32,217 nucleotides of DNA from Chitinophagales bacterium (lineage in GTDB: Bacteria > Bacteroidota > Bacteroidia > Chitinophagales > UBA2359). The DNA is taken from NCBI GenBank assembly GCA_016787295.1, contig JAEUUX010000273.1, positions 1-32,217 of the forward strand, read 5' to 3'. How positions within the stretch are numbered: position 1 is the first letter of the stretch; each line of letters opens with the position of its first letter. The notes beneath the pieces were generated by a model. The model was not told where the DNA came from and did not search any database. It saw only the letters and a list, made by a program, of their open reading frames with translations. Position numbers and translations under genes: made by a program. This document shows positions 24,012 to 32,039 of the stretch, one piece after another.

Positions 24012-25571
24012 CTAAAATTCACAAGCGCCTATGTCGGGTTGTGAGTCGCGTGCTTTGTTGGTGATGTCATAAAGGACGGGAGCGGGTGTGTTGGTAGAGC
24101 CTTTGTTGATGGCGGGAGAATTGTCGTTGAGGCGGAAGTCAAAGTCAAAATAACGTTGGAAAACGGTGTCTGTGGCAAGGGGATTGAAAAGGCAGTTGCT
24201 AAATAGGTTTTCGTCTATTTGTACAACATCGGTGCGGAAAAGGCAGTTATTAAAACCTATTTCGTAGGGCGTGGTGGCATCGGAGAAAGAGTTGCTTATT
24301 ACTTCTTCGCGGGTGGTTTCGCCAAAGATGATGCAGTTGTAGAAATTGGCTTTGAAGGGAGCTTCGGTGTCGGTGAGGTTTTGGGTTTCGCTAATGGCAA
24401 TGCCGTTTTCGAGCAAACAAATTGGGTCGCGGTGGTTGATGTGTTGGCTACTAAAATTGGCAAAAGTGTTGTGTGTGAATTGGTTGTTGCCCGACAGGGT
24501 GAGCTTGAGGTTATTGATTCCGCAAGCAAATATCATACTGTTGGTCATGGTGATGTCGGCGCCGAGGCTTTGTATGCCGTTCCAAGCCATGTCGCGAATG
24601 ACGGTGTTTTCTATGTTGATTTGTGGGGCTTGGCTGATGAAGATGGTATTGTTTTCGACAAATATTTTGCTGCCCAATATGCCTGTAATGCCGTTGCGGA
24701 GTTCGGCTCCTTTGATGTTGCCTGTGCTACCGGGAAAAAACAGTATGCCGTTCCATTGTCCGGGAATGTCGGTATAGTCACTTTCTTGTTGCCAGTCGGG
24801 TAGTACGCCGCCGAGGTAGTCGTTGGCTACGTATTCGGGTTGTCCATTTTCGGTTCTTACGCCTTGGAAGCGGACGATTTGTGTGGTGTCTGCCCAGCTA
24901 TCGCCATTGACCACCAAGTTGCCTTTGACAACGATGCTGCCATAGTTGTAGATATGGACACGCACGCCCTTGTCGATGGTAAGGGTGTGGAGGGAATCGA
25001 TGATAATGCCGTTGAAAATGACATACGGCTTGTCGTTTGTCCAAGTAGTGTCTTGTGTGACGGCAACGTGTTCGCCTTCGGGGGTGTTGCGACCAAGGAA
25101 ATGGGCATTTTGTCCCCAAGCGAGGAGGGTGAGGTATTGTTCATTGCCATTGGTGACAAAGACGATGGTGTCTTGCACCACAAAGGGGGTATTGCTGTCG
25201 TTGGGGTCTATATTGACATCAATAAACAGGTGGAGGCTATCCGACTTCCATAGTTCTATGTTTTGGAGGCTGTTGTCTTGGTTGCCATTGAGGGTTTGTC
25301 CGTTGATGTTGAGGCGAAAAAAGCGGCGGGTGTCGCCTTTGAAATATACTTGACTGACTTTAATGGCTTGGTCGTGTGGGTTGTAGAGGGTGATGCTTTT
25401 GGTGGCTGTGCCAATGGTGGTAAAAACGGTGTCGAAACTGAGGGTGTCGTTGGCAAAAGCTAATTTGGCGTCGGAGTCGGTGATAAAACCATCTTTTTGA
25501 CATTGACTAAAGAGTAGGACGGCGGCGGCGGTGAGGGTAAGGACATAAAAATGAAAACGGATATGAGACAT
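24012..25571 (-). CDS. Right-handed beta-helix lipoprotein (choice-of-anchor Q type)
   Basis: The 519-residue protein starts with a lipoprotein signal, LLFSQC, with the lipidated Cys24 followed by QKDG. Residues 30-150 form a beta-rich N-terminal domain (FDTVFTTIGTATKSITLYNP) typical of Bacteroidota surface lipoproteins. From about 185 to 480 there are parallel beta-helix rungs: FNGIIIDSLHTLTIDKGVRV, then GIQSLGADITMTNSMIF, then FYNCIIFGE and GFNNCLFRT. The end, SPAINKGSTNTPAPVLYDIT to PDIGACEF, is the choice-of-anchor Q signature. Outer-membrane attachment is likely. Beta-helix proteins often bind or cut polysaccharides, but no catalytic residues are recognised, so no enzymatic role is claimed. 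It has its own candidate promoter. Confidence 0.9.
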   Translation of the reverse strand: MSHIRFHFYVLTLTAAAVLLFSQCQKDGFITDSDAKLAFANDTLSFDTVFTTIGTATKSITLYNPHDQAIKVSQVYFKGDTRRFFRLNINGQTLNGNQDNSLQNIELWKSDSLHLFIDVNIDPNDSNTPFVVQDTIVFVTNGNEQYLTLLAWGQNAHFLGRNTPEGEHVAVTQDTTWTNDKPYVIFNGIIIDSLHTLTIDKGVRVHIYNYGSIVVKGNLVVNGDSWADTTQIVRFQGVRTENGQPEYVANDYLGGVLPDWQQESDYTDIPGQWNGILFFPGSTGNIKGAELRNGITGILGSKIFVENNTIFISQAPQINIENTVIRDMAWNGIQSLGADITMTNSMIFACGINNLKLTLSGNNQFTHNTFANFSSQHINHRDPICLLENGIAISETQNLTDTEAPFKANFYNCIIFGETTREEVISNSFSDATTPYEIGFNNCLFRTDVVQIDENLFSNCLFNPLATDTVFQRYFDFDFRLNDNSPAINKGSTNTPAPVLYDITNKARDSQPDIGACEF

Positions 25572-25830
25572 CGGTTATTTATTTTGGTTTTTTGAATAGA
25601 TGCTTTTTGCGGGCATTTGGTTGCAAGAAGCAAAATTTTTTTTGTATTTTTTTAATAAAAAAGTTGGTCGGTGTTCGTGTTTGCGATAGGTAATGAGTAG
25701 TGACCGATAATTGCTGACGATAGTTGGGTTTGTTTATTAGGGTTTGTTTCGTTTATTTTTTGTAAGAAGGTGTTGCGATGCCGTTGCAGTGAGTTGTTTT
25801 TTTGGGGGCGAATGATACGCTTATTTTTTG

Positions 25831-25838
25831 CAAAGGTA
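25831..25838 (-). promoter_or_regulatory. Candidate -7 box for the beta-helix lipoprotein
   Basis: CAAAGGTA on the plus strand is TACCTTTG on the minus strand, an exact TAnnTTTG match. It would give a leader of about 250 bases. The 25572-25974 stretch otherwise holds T-rich DNA and no gene. Confidence 0.45.
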
Positions 25839-25974
25839 TGCTTTTTTTTGTTTGGTTTTGTCTTTGGAAAAGTCTTTTTTTTATTTGCTCTAACTATTTT
25901 TTTGTTAATTGTTATGAAATGGGGTACTACAATTTATCAATAACAAGAATGATTTCCTTGAAAGTTAAATCGTT

Positions 25975-26024
25975 AAAAACTCACAAAGCTTAATGTAGGT
26001 TTGTAGGATTCATTAAGCTTTGTG
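25975..26024 (-). terminator. Terminator of the matrixin gene
   Basis: CACAAAGCTTAATG (25982-25995) pairs perfectly with CATTAAGCTTTGTG (26011-26024). On the minus strand the stem is followed by AGTTTTTAACG. It lies 130 bases past the matrixin stop codon, beyond R1 copy 4. Confidence 0.7.
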
Positions 26025-26031
26025 GGTTGGT

Positions 26032-26130
26032 TATATTAGTTCTTTAAGTTAATACTGTCAGGTGTTTGTTTATCGGTAGCGTATCTACGGATAAATGTTA
26101 AGGACAAGATTAAAGTGAAAGACTAATATA
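26032..26130. repeat. Palindromic MITE-like repeat R1, copy 4
   Basis: The ends TATATTAGT (26032-26040) and ACTAATATA (26122-26130) are perfect inverted repeats. Inside are the family blocks TACTGTCAGGTGTTTGTTT and GTTAAGGACAAGATTAAAG, around a short stem (ATCGGTAG/CTACGGAT). It lies between the matrixin stop codon and its terminator. Confidence 0.78.
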
Positions 26131-26153
26131 AAAGTTAGTTTGGTAGAGAATAG

Positions 26154-29100
26154 CTACATAATAACAATAGCTTTTGTTTTTGAGTTGCCGCATGTTCTTA
26201 GGCGAAGGTAATAGAGACCGTTGGGCAGGTTGGCAACGGAGTATGTTTGGGCTTCGTTGCTGGGGACGGGTAGGGTGCCGTTGTAGAGGGTGGCTACTTT
26301 GATGCCCATGCTGTTGTAGAGTTCAAGCAAAACTTGGGCGTTGCTATTGGGTGGAGTGTTGCTGCTGGTGCTGAGACGGGCGGTGGCGATGACTTGGTCG
26401 GTGACGGGGTTGCCTGCTATTAGCAAATCGCAGTTGCACAAGGCTTCGTGAATGCTGATAAGCCACGAGCCGTTGACGTTGGCAGTGGTGGTGGCTGTGC
26501 AACCGCCTGAGTCGGTGACGGTGACGGTGTAGGTGGCAGTGCCGCCGAGGGCAGTGCCGCAAAGCCCTGTTATGTGGGGAACGGTGGTAGTGCTGTTGTT
26601 GCTCCACTGATAGGTGTAGGGAGCGGTGCCGCCGAGGGCTGCTACGGAAATGGCACCATTGCAATTTCCGCTGGCAGCATAGTTAGCCGCAACTTCTGTT
26701 ACATCAACGCTTAGGGGATTGGCAGGTGGTAGGGCGAAGTGTTGTTCTATATAACAGCCTGTGGCGAGGTCGTTGAGGGTTACGGTGTAGTTGCCTGCTG
26801 TGAGGCTGTCGAGGGTGTAGATGTCTGAAGAGCCGTTGATTATTTGGTTGTAGATGACTGAGGAGTCTGTGATTGCTTGATTGTAGATAATTTGGTTGTT
26901 TCGGGAGACTATATAGTGGTAACAAAAACTGCCATTGTAAGGAATGGCTAAGGTGAGGCTGCCATTGTCCTCAACGCAATTGCTGGGAGGGCTAAAACTT
27001 TCGACGGCTTCGCCGGAGATTTGGCAGTTGCCTATTTGGTGTACGCCTATGACTTTTTGGCGGGTGGTGCAACTGTTGCCGTTGGAGATATTGAGGGAGA
27101 TTAGTTTTTCGCCGGGGTTAGTCCATTTGACGGTGAGTGTGCTGCTGGTGGTGGTGCCTGACAAGATGGTGGCTCCGTCTATAGACCATGTGAGGATGTA
27201 GCCGATGGGCAAGGAGGTGGTGAGGCTGAGGGTGACTTCTTGTTCGGTGGCAATGCCAAATAGGTCGGCGGTATAGGGCGAAAAAGTGGTGCAGTTGTTG
27301 GTGGCGGTGAAGTCTATGGGGGTGTTTAAGGTGGGTGTGGGGCAGAGGGAGGTGCAGCCGGGGAGAGGCGGGCGTTGTCCTGTGGGTAGGATTTGTATGG
27401 GAGCAAAAGAAGTATCGCAATTAGGGAGCGCAGCATCGCGCGTCAAAATGTAATTGACACCTGTTAAGGCAGGGTCGCCTATTAGTTGGGTGATATTGTT
27501 GAATGATTTTATGCCTGGTGACGAGTTCCAATACATCAGGGTGGAATCTATTACATGGTCTAATTGCAACAAATGTCCTAATTCGTGCAAAGCTGTTTTT
27601 TCAAAGTTATAGGCACCGCATTCTGTTGTTTGGTTGGCGAATGACCATTTGCAAATAGTATCATTAGTTCCACAAGGTTTGGAATAGCAATAAACGATAT
27701 CTGCAAAAATCATGGTCGGTTGTTTGATATAGAATTGTCCGCCACATTCTTGAACGTCTATGGTGGTTTTTGCGATTGCCTCGCCAGGATAAGTAAAACA
27801 AGCTTTTTTGAAACCAACTTTTATTCGCTTGTTGAGCAGTCCATCGTTGAGACACAGCGGTTGTCCTCCACATTCTTCTGTAAAACGCACACCTGTTTCG
27901 GTTCGCCAGGTGTTGAGGGCGCGCCGAAAAGCGGCAAGGGCTAATTTGTTGTTGTAGAAGGCGGTATCATATACAAAGGTAAAGTCGCTATTGTTGCCAC
28001 TACTGTCAGTGTCGTATAGGTGGACTTCGGAGTAATTAGGATAATCTACAAAATTGCTAATAGCATAAGGAATTCTTGTGTCTATTGTGTCAGTTACCCA
28101 AAATAGATAAATCGGAGATGGGAAAAATATTACAACAGGTCCTGTACCTGGTACTTTGTTTAATCCTGCATTCAAAGTGTTGCCATTATCGTAATTGTAC
28201 CCACGAGATGGTAATTGTATTGTAATTAAACTGGATGTCCATGTGACAAATTGTGGATCTATTGGGCACCAATCGTATGTTGTCAATCCATAACCACCTG
28301 TATTTGCATTTGCAAAACTAATTGCTCTTTTTTGATTTCCAAAGTTTGCACCTTGAATTACAAAAGTAGACAGACTACTATCTAGCATACCAGCAGGCAA
28401 TTCTGGTGTAAAATATGTAACAGAAGGTTCTGCCGTTGCTGAATCACTTCTTAAATTAGCATTATTGTGTTTTCTTTTTATTGTTTTGTATCGTTTTTTA
28501 GTAATGGTTTTGATATCTTTGAATGTTTGTTTTTCGATAGTTTCGTAACTAATTTTTTTTCCTCTATTTTCTTTTTTTAGTTGCCATTGATAAACTTGTG
28601 CTGTCATTGAATAAATCCCAACCCAGTCTTTTATGAACTCAAATACTGGATATCCATAGTTGCTGTAGTTATTTTCGTAATTTGCATTAATGAAAAATAA
28701 ACAATACTCTCCCATTAAAACAGTATTGTTGTCTTCATTATAGGGTTCTAGTCTATCAGGAAAATGTATATAGGATGTTGGTTTCCCAATTTTATAATTT
28801 TGTTCTTTGTATTTTTCATTGCCCAATACAATGATGTGTTTTTTTACGCCTTTTCCTTTAAAAAGTTTGTAGACTTCCACTTCCACAGCCACTCGGTAGT
28901 GTCCGTCGTGGGTGGGTACAAAAAAACGTTTGGTGATGCTGCCTTCTATTACTACTTCGGCTTGGCGGGTGCGTTCTTCAAGGGACATGTTTGGGATGTC
29001 TTCTTGGGGGGGGGTGATGATTTTTGGGGTTCTGCTTTTGATGGTGGTGTCGGCGGTAGCACTACTGTTTCTGTTGTTGGCAGTAGCGCCTGTGGTAGTG

Positions 29101-29213
29101 TTTGTGATGGTCGTTGTTTGTGCAAAGATCATTGAGAAAGGGGCAACTAAGTATTCTGCGAGGCTATTACATACCAAGTATGTAAGAACAGCCGTAAATA
29201 ATAGTTTTCTCAT
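26154..29213 (-). CDS. Matrixin-like zinc metalloprotease (metzincin) with SprB repeat and T9SS sorting domain
   Basis: The 1019-residue exported protein has a signal peptide ending SMIFAQ. Residues 75-130 form a beta-domain common at the N-terminus of Bacteroidota matrixins (SLEERTRQAEVVIEG, EVYKLFKGKGVKKHIIVLG). Residues about 265-400 hold an IPT/TIG-like segment (FVIQGANFG). The catalytic domain follows, with zinc site HELGHLLQLDH (His543, Glu544, His547, His553) and a Met-turn, STLMYW (Met560). Ig-like and SprB domains (about 630-930) and a type-A T9SS sorting domain (LYNSMGIKVATLYNGTL to the end) complete it. Protein hydrolysis at the cell surface is inferred. The coding strand carries a C9 run at residues 67-70. 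Its first 466 bp (including leader) and a later 245-bp stretch are nearly identical to the truncated gene just upstream, while the segment between is not. Confidence 0.9.
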   Translation of the reverse strand: MRKLLFTAVLTYLVCNSLAEYLVAPFSMIFAQTTTITNTTTGATANNRNSSATADTTIKSRTPKIITPPQEDIPNMSLEERTRQAEVVIEGSITKRFFVPTHDGHYRVAVEVEVYKLFKGKGVKKHIIVLGNEKYKEQNYKIGKPTSYIHFPDRLEPYNEDNNTVLMGEYCLFFINANYENNYSNYGYPVFEFIKDWVGIYSMTAQVYQWQLKKENRGKKISYETIEKQTFKDIKTITKKRYKTIKRKHNNANLRSDSATAEPSVTYFTPELPAGMLDSSLSTFVIQGANFGNQKRAISFANANTGGYGLTTYDWCPIDPQFVTWTSSLITIQLPSRGYNYDNGNTLNAGLNKVPGTGPVVIFFPSPIYLFWVTDTIDTRIPYAISNFVDYPNYSEVHLYDTDSSGNNSDFTFVYDTAFYNNKLALAAFRRALNTWRTETGVRFTEECGGQPLCLNDGLLNKRIKVGFKKACFTYPGEAIAKTTIDVQECGGQFYIKQPTMIFADIVYCYSKPCGTNDTICKWSFANQTTECGAYNFEKTALHELGHLLQLDHVIDSTLMYWNSSPGIKSFNNITQLIGDPALTGVNYILTRDAALPNCDTSFAPIQILPTGQRPPLPGCTSLCPTPTLNTPIDFTATNNCTTFSPYTADLFGIATEQEVTLSLTTSLPIGYILTWSIDGATILSGTTTSSTLTVKWTNPGEKLISLNISNGNSCTTRQKVIGVHQIGNCQISGEAVESFSPPSNCVEDNGSLTLAIPYNGSFCYHYIVSRNNQIIYNQAITDSSVIYNQIINGSSDIYTLDSLTAGNYTVTLNDLATGCYIEQHFALPPANPLSVDVTEVAANYAASGNCNGAISVAALGGTAPYTYQWSNNSTTTVPHITGLCGTALGGTATYTVTVTDSGGCTATTTANVNGSWLISIHEALCNCDLLIAGNPVTDQVIATARLSTSSNTPPNSNAQVLLELYNSMGIKVATLYNGTLPVPSNEAQTYSVANLPNGLYYLRLRTCGNSKTKAIVIM
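27787..28034 (-). repeat. Direct repeat arm B, copy 1 (partner 29298-29533)
   Basis: These roughly 245 bp encode YSEVHLYDTDSSGNNSDFTF through LLNKRIKVG to ACFTYP. The partner differs by about four bases in 218 and lacks nine bases (Phe-Lys-Lys). Identity ends abruptly at both sides. Confidence 0.88.
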
Positions 29214-29280
29214 AGTTCTACGAATAATTTTTGTTTATTTTATTTAGATGAGAGATTTTGTTTGGATAGTTGTTAAGGTA
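28815..29280 (-). repeat. Direct repeat arm A, copy 1 (partner 30368-30833)
   Basis: These 466 bp cover the 67-base leader and about the first 133 codons. They align without gaps to 30368-30833, with about 15 mismatches by hand count. The leader starts CTACCTTAAC on the minus strand, a partial match to the -7 box that both copies keep. Confidence 0.9.
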
Positions 29281-29290
29281 GGTTTGTCTA

Positions 29291-30766
29291 TTAGTTGGGA
29301 TAAGTAAAACAAGCTCCAACTTTTATTCGCTTGTTGAGCAGTCCATCGTTGAGACACAGCGGTTGTCCTCCACATTCTTCTGTAAAACGCACGCCTGTTT
29401 CGGTTCGCCAGGTGTTGAGGGCGCGCCGAAAAGCGGCAAGGGCTAATTTGTTATTGTAGAAGGCGGTATCATATACAAAGGTAAAGTCGCTATTGTTGCC
29501 ACTACTGTCAGTGTCATATAGGTGGAGTTCGGAATAGTCTACGAGGTTGGTATAGTTCGTGACGCTGTAGTTGATGACGGGGTCTTCTTGTTGGTTGGGG
29601 GTTTCTATAAATTCTACATAATAAGGTGCAGGGGCAGGAAAAGCAATTTGAAGTATTCCGCTGCCTGGTATCATGTTCTGTCCATTAATATTGTCATGGG
29701 CTGGGGTGGGGTCGGTGTAATATGAACCTCTTGAGGGTATTTTGATTACAATTGAAGTCGGTTCCCATGTAGTCACGAATTGAGGTGAAATAGGTACTAA
29801 ATCCTTGGTGCCATTGCTAAAAAAGCCGCCAGAATTAGCATTGATAAGAAAAATTTGTCTTTTGGTAGTTCCTAAATTTTGTCCATGTATCGTTAGCACA
29901 GACTCTTGGTCGTTAAGATGCCCTGATGCAATAATATCAGGAGATACACTTGTTATAACAGGTATTTGGCTTTCGCTGTAGGCAGACCTAATTGTTTTGG
30001 ATAGTTCGATGTATGTTTTTCTTCTTTTTAGTGTTTTAAATTTCTTGCCTGTATATTGTTGTAATTTTTTGTAATGTCTTTGATCAACGGTATCTAACTT
30101 TACCATAAATGGTACATTTCTTTCAGAAAATACAACCCCTATTGCTTCCATGTGAGATCCATATCTTCCACTATTATCGTCAATAAATTGGAAAATAGGG
30201 TAATGCTGTTTTTTTAATAGTACAGATGCCGTAGGTTGTTGTAAGAATAAGATAATAAAGCCTGAATGACAAGGTTCATCAGTAGGGCACGGCTTTAATG
30301 ACTTAATAAAGTCAGGTTTGATGGAATAGGGATTATCATCTTCTTTGTACTCGTCTGTGGCGTAATCTTCATTGCCCAATACAATGATGTGTTTTTTTAC
30401 GCCTTTTCCTTTAAAAAGTTTGTAGACTTCCACTTCCACAGCCACTCGGTAGTGTCCGTCGTGGGTGGGTACAAAAAAACGTTTGGTGATGCGCCCTTCT
30501 ATTACTACTTCGGCTTGGCGGGTGCGTTCTTCAAGGGACATTTTTGGGATGTCTTCTTGTGGGGTGGTGATGATTTTGGGGGTTTTGCTTTTGATGGTGG
30601 TGTCGGCGGTAGCACTACTGTTCCTGTTGTTGGCAGTAGCGCCTGTGGTAGTGTTTGTGATGGTCGTTGTTTGTGCAAAGACTGTTGAGAAAGGGGCAAC
30701 TAAGTATTCTGCGAGGCTATTACATACCAAGTATGTGAGAACAGCCGTAAATAATAGTTTTCTCAT
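29291..30766 (-). CDS. Truncated matrixin paralogue without catalytic site or sorting domain
   Basis: The 491-residue frame has the same signal peptide and N-terminal domain as the intact matrixin downstream, almost base for base. At LGNE it diverges: residues about 134-412 are only remotely similar (an IPT/TIG-like VLTIHGQNLG is recognisable). It returns to near-identity at YSELHLYDTDSS and ends at ACFTYPN, just before the region where the intact protein carries HELGH. It therefore lacks the zinc site, the SprB domain and the T9SS tail. The stop comes from fusion to a 17-bp filler followed by the intact gene's leader. Two readings are possible: a decaying tandem duplicate, or a donor cassette for the intact gene. 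As a protein it could be exported to the periplasm but not secreted by T9SS. Confidence 0.85.
   Translation of the reverse strand: MRKLLFTAVLTYLVCNSLAEYLVAPFSTVFAQTTTITNTTTGATANNRNSSATADTTIKSKTPKIITTPQEDIPKMSLEERTRQAEVVIEGRITKRFFVPTHDGHYRVAVEVEVYKLFKGKGVKKHIIVLGNEDYATDEYKEDDNPYSIKPDFIKSLKPCPTDEPCHSGFIILFLQQPTASVLLKKQHYPIFQFIDDNSGRYGSHMEAIGVVFSERNVPFMVKLDTVDQRHYKKLQQYTGKKFKTLKRRKTYIELSKTIRSAYSESQIPVITSVSPDIIASGHLNDQESVLTIHGQNLGTTKRQIFLINANSGGFFSNGTKDLVPISPQFVTTWEPTSIVIKIPSRGSYYTDPTPAHDNINGQNMIPGSGILQIAFPAPAPYYVEFIETPNQQEDPVINYSVTNYTNLVDYSELHLYDTDSSGNNSDFTFVYDTAFYNNKLALAAFRRALNTWRTETGVRFTEECGGQPLCLNDGLLNKRIKVGACFTYPN
29298..29533 (-). repeat. Direct repeat arm B, copy 2
   Basis: Partner of 27787-28034, near-identical apart from a nine-base deletion. 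Its lower end is the duplication junction, followed by 17 bp of unrelated sequence (29281-29297). Confidence 0.88.
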
Positions 30767-30833
30767 AGTTCTACGAATGATTTTTGTTTGTTTTATTTAG
30801 ATGAGAGATTTTGTTTGAATAGTTGTTAAGGTA
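30368..30833 (-). repeat. Direct repeat arm A, copy 2
   Basis: Partner of 28815-29280. It covers the leader and first 133 codons of the truncated paralogue. Its C run is interrupted (ACCACCCCA), unlike the C9 of copy 1. Confidence 0.9.
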
Positions 30834-30889
30834 GTATTAGGACAATTTTACGAAAAGAGTGTAGTGATGAAGTTTTTCAGGTACATATA

Positions 30890-31675
30890 CTATACAGTGG
30901 TAGTGGTGGTGTCGGTTGCACTGTCATCAGTGGTCGTGGTGGTGGTGGAGGAGGTAGTGGTGGTTGTTGTGGTGGTGGTAGTGGTGGTTTGGTGGTTGAG
31001 TCTTTTTAACATGCCTGCAAAAGAAAAGTTGCTTTTAGCGCTTTTGTCTATGTTGGCGCGTTGTGCAATGCTGTTGATGAAAATGATGTGGTCGTAGATG
31101 TCGTTAAGCGCAGCAACGTCTTGTTGTGTATACTGTTTGCTTTCGATTTTGGCTAACTCTTGCGTAACGTTGGCGTTTTTGAGGGTGTCGGCATATGTAA
31201 ATAGGCGGTTGATGAGGTTTTCATCAGTGCCTAATGCAATAAGTTCGGCTTTGAGGTCGGGAACAAGATTGGCTTTGATGCTGTTGAGCAGTTGGACAAC
31301 AGCCTCTTGGTCGCCTCTACGAATGCCGGGATAAAGACTGTTGAAGCTGAATAGCGCCAATACTTGTTGCAAACGTTGGGGACTTTTGCGGAGGTCGAAC
31401 TTAATCTGTTTGTAGAAATCTACAAGGTCGGTTCGGGCGGGTTTGGAAATACTGTGCAAAGCACTGGTGGCATTGATGAGGTGCTGCTTATTGTTGATAC
31501 CCAGAATGTTGATAAAGGCATCGCTAATCTTGCTTTGCAGTCCGTCTAAATACTCGTTAGTGATAGAACTTCGACGAGCGAATAGGGCATCTTGGTAGGT
31601 TTTTGCCCAAAGAACAGTAGTCTCTCCAATGGTAAGGAGGTCTACATTTTTACAACCATATTTACGTTCTTCCAT
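30890..31675 (-). CDS. Hypothetical helical protein with polythreonine tail
   Basis: The start at 31675 (MEERKYGCKNVD) is preferred over an ATG at 31717, because the candidate -7 box at 31715-31722 would place the transcription start downstream of that upstream ATG. The resulting 261-residue protein has no signal peptide. Residues 1-220 are mostly amphipathic helices (for example ITNEYLDGLQSKISDAFINI and DLRKSPQRLQQVLALFSF), without a recognised domain. The last 35 residues are low-complexity: 12 Thr, SS, 6 Thr, DDSATD, 5 Thr, Val, encoded largely by ACC and ACT triplets (30890-31000). Such a tract can change length in frame by slippage. The function is unknown; the tail may be a flexible linker. 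It lies upstream of, and on the same strand as, the matrixin pair. Confidence 0.75.
   Translation of the reverse strand: MEERKYGCKNVDLLTIGETTVLWAKTYQDALFARRSSITNEYLDGLQSKISDAFINILGINNKQHLINATSALHSISKPARTDLVDFYKQIKFDLRKSPQRLQQVLALFSFNSLYPGIRRGDQEAVVQLLNSIKANLVPDLKAELIALGTDENLINRLFTYADTLKNANVTQELAKIESKQYTQQDVAALNDIYDHIIFINSIAQRANIDKSAKSNFSFAGMLKRLNHQTTTTTTTTTTTTSSTTTTTTDDSATDTTTTTV
30893..31002 (-). repeat. ACC/ACT triplet microsatellite
   Basis: On the plus strand this is a GGT/GTG-rich tract with interruptions. On the minus strand it encodes the polythreonine tail of the hypothetical protein. Confidence 0.8.
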
Positions 31676-31714
31676 TTTGCATGGGTTTTTAAATAATGAA
31701 CAATATTTTTTGTG

Positions 31715-31722
31715 CAAAGTTA
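31715..31722 (-). promoter_or_regulatory. Candidate -7 box that decides the start of the polythreonine protein
   Basis: CAAAGTTA on the plus strand is TAACTTTG on the minus strand, matching TAnnTTTG. It overlaps the upstream ATG at 31717 and lies 40 bases before the ATG at 31675, which supports the shorter protein. Confidence 0.55.
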
Positions 31723-31861
31723 GTGTTTTTGTGATTGTTTTGTAGCATTAACGCCATTTCTTTAGTTTTATTTTGTTGTCGTTTATTTTTTTTAGTTTTT
31801 TTTGTAGTTTTTTATACAATTGGTGTTGCAAACGAAAAGATAGCCTTGTTTGATATTGCAT

Positions 31862-31990
31862 AACAACTCACATAAGGCAGATATGGATACATTAAGTTGT
31901 TAATGGGGAGGTGGGTAATTGTTAATTGTTAATGGTTAATTGTTAATGGGGAGGTGGGTAATTGTTAATTGTTAATGGTTAATTGTTAAT
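31862..31990. repeat. Heptad repeats in a 43-bp tandem duplication
   Basis: A unit starting GGGGAGGTGGG followed by TTAATTGTTAATGG-type heptads is present twice (31905 and 31948, period 43). Just before it lies CACATAAGGCAGATATGGAT-like sequence, which recurs near 32145. There is no gene in 31718-32217. Confidence 0.75.
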
Positions 31991-32039
31991 GCCGCATTTG
32001 TTAGGTTGTTTGTTTAGGGGATAATTTTTTTTGAAATAA

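Noticed and set aside
25802-25993. 63-codon plus-strand open frame
   Set aside because: It lies in T-rich intergenic DNA, ends in a terminator hairpin and has low-complexity Phe/Leu content.
29291-30766. A second active matrixin protease
   Set aside because: The frame stops before the position of the HExxHxxxxxH zinc site, so it cannot be a metalloprotease as it stands.
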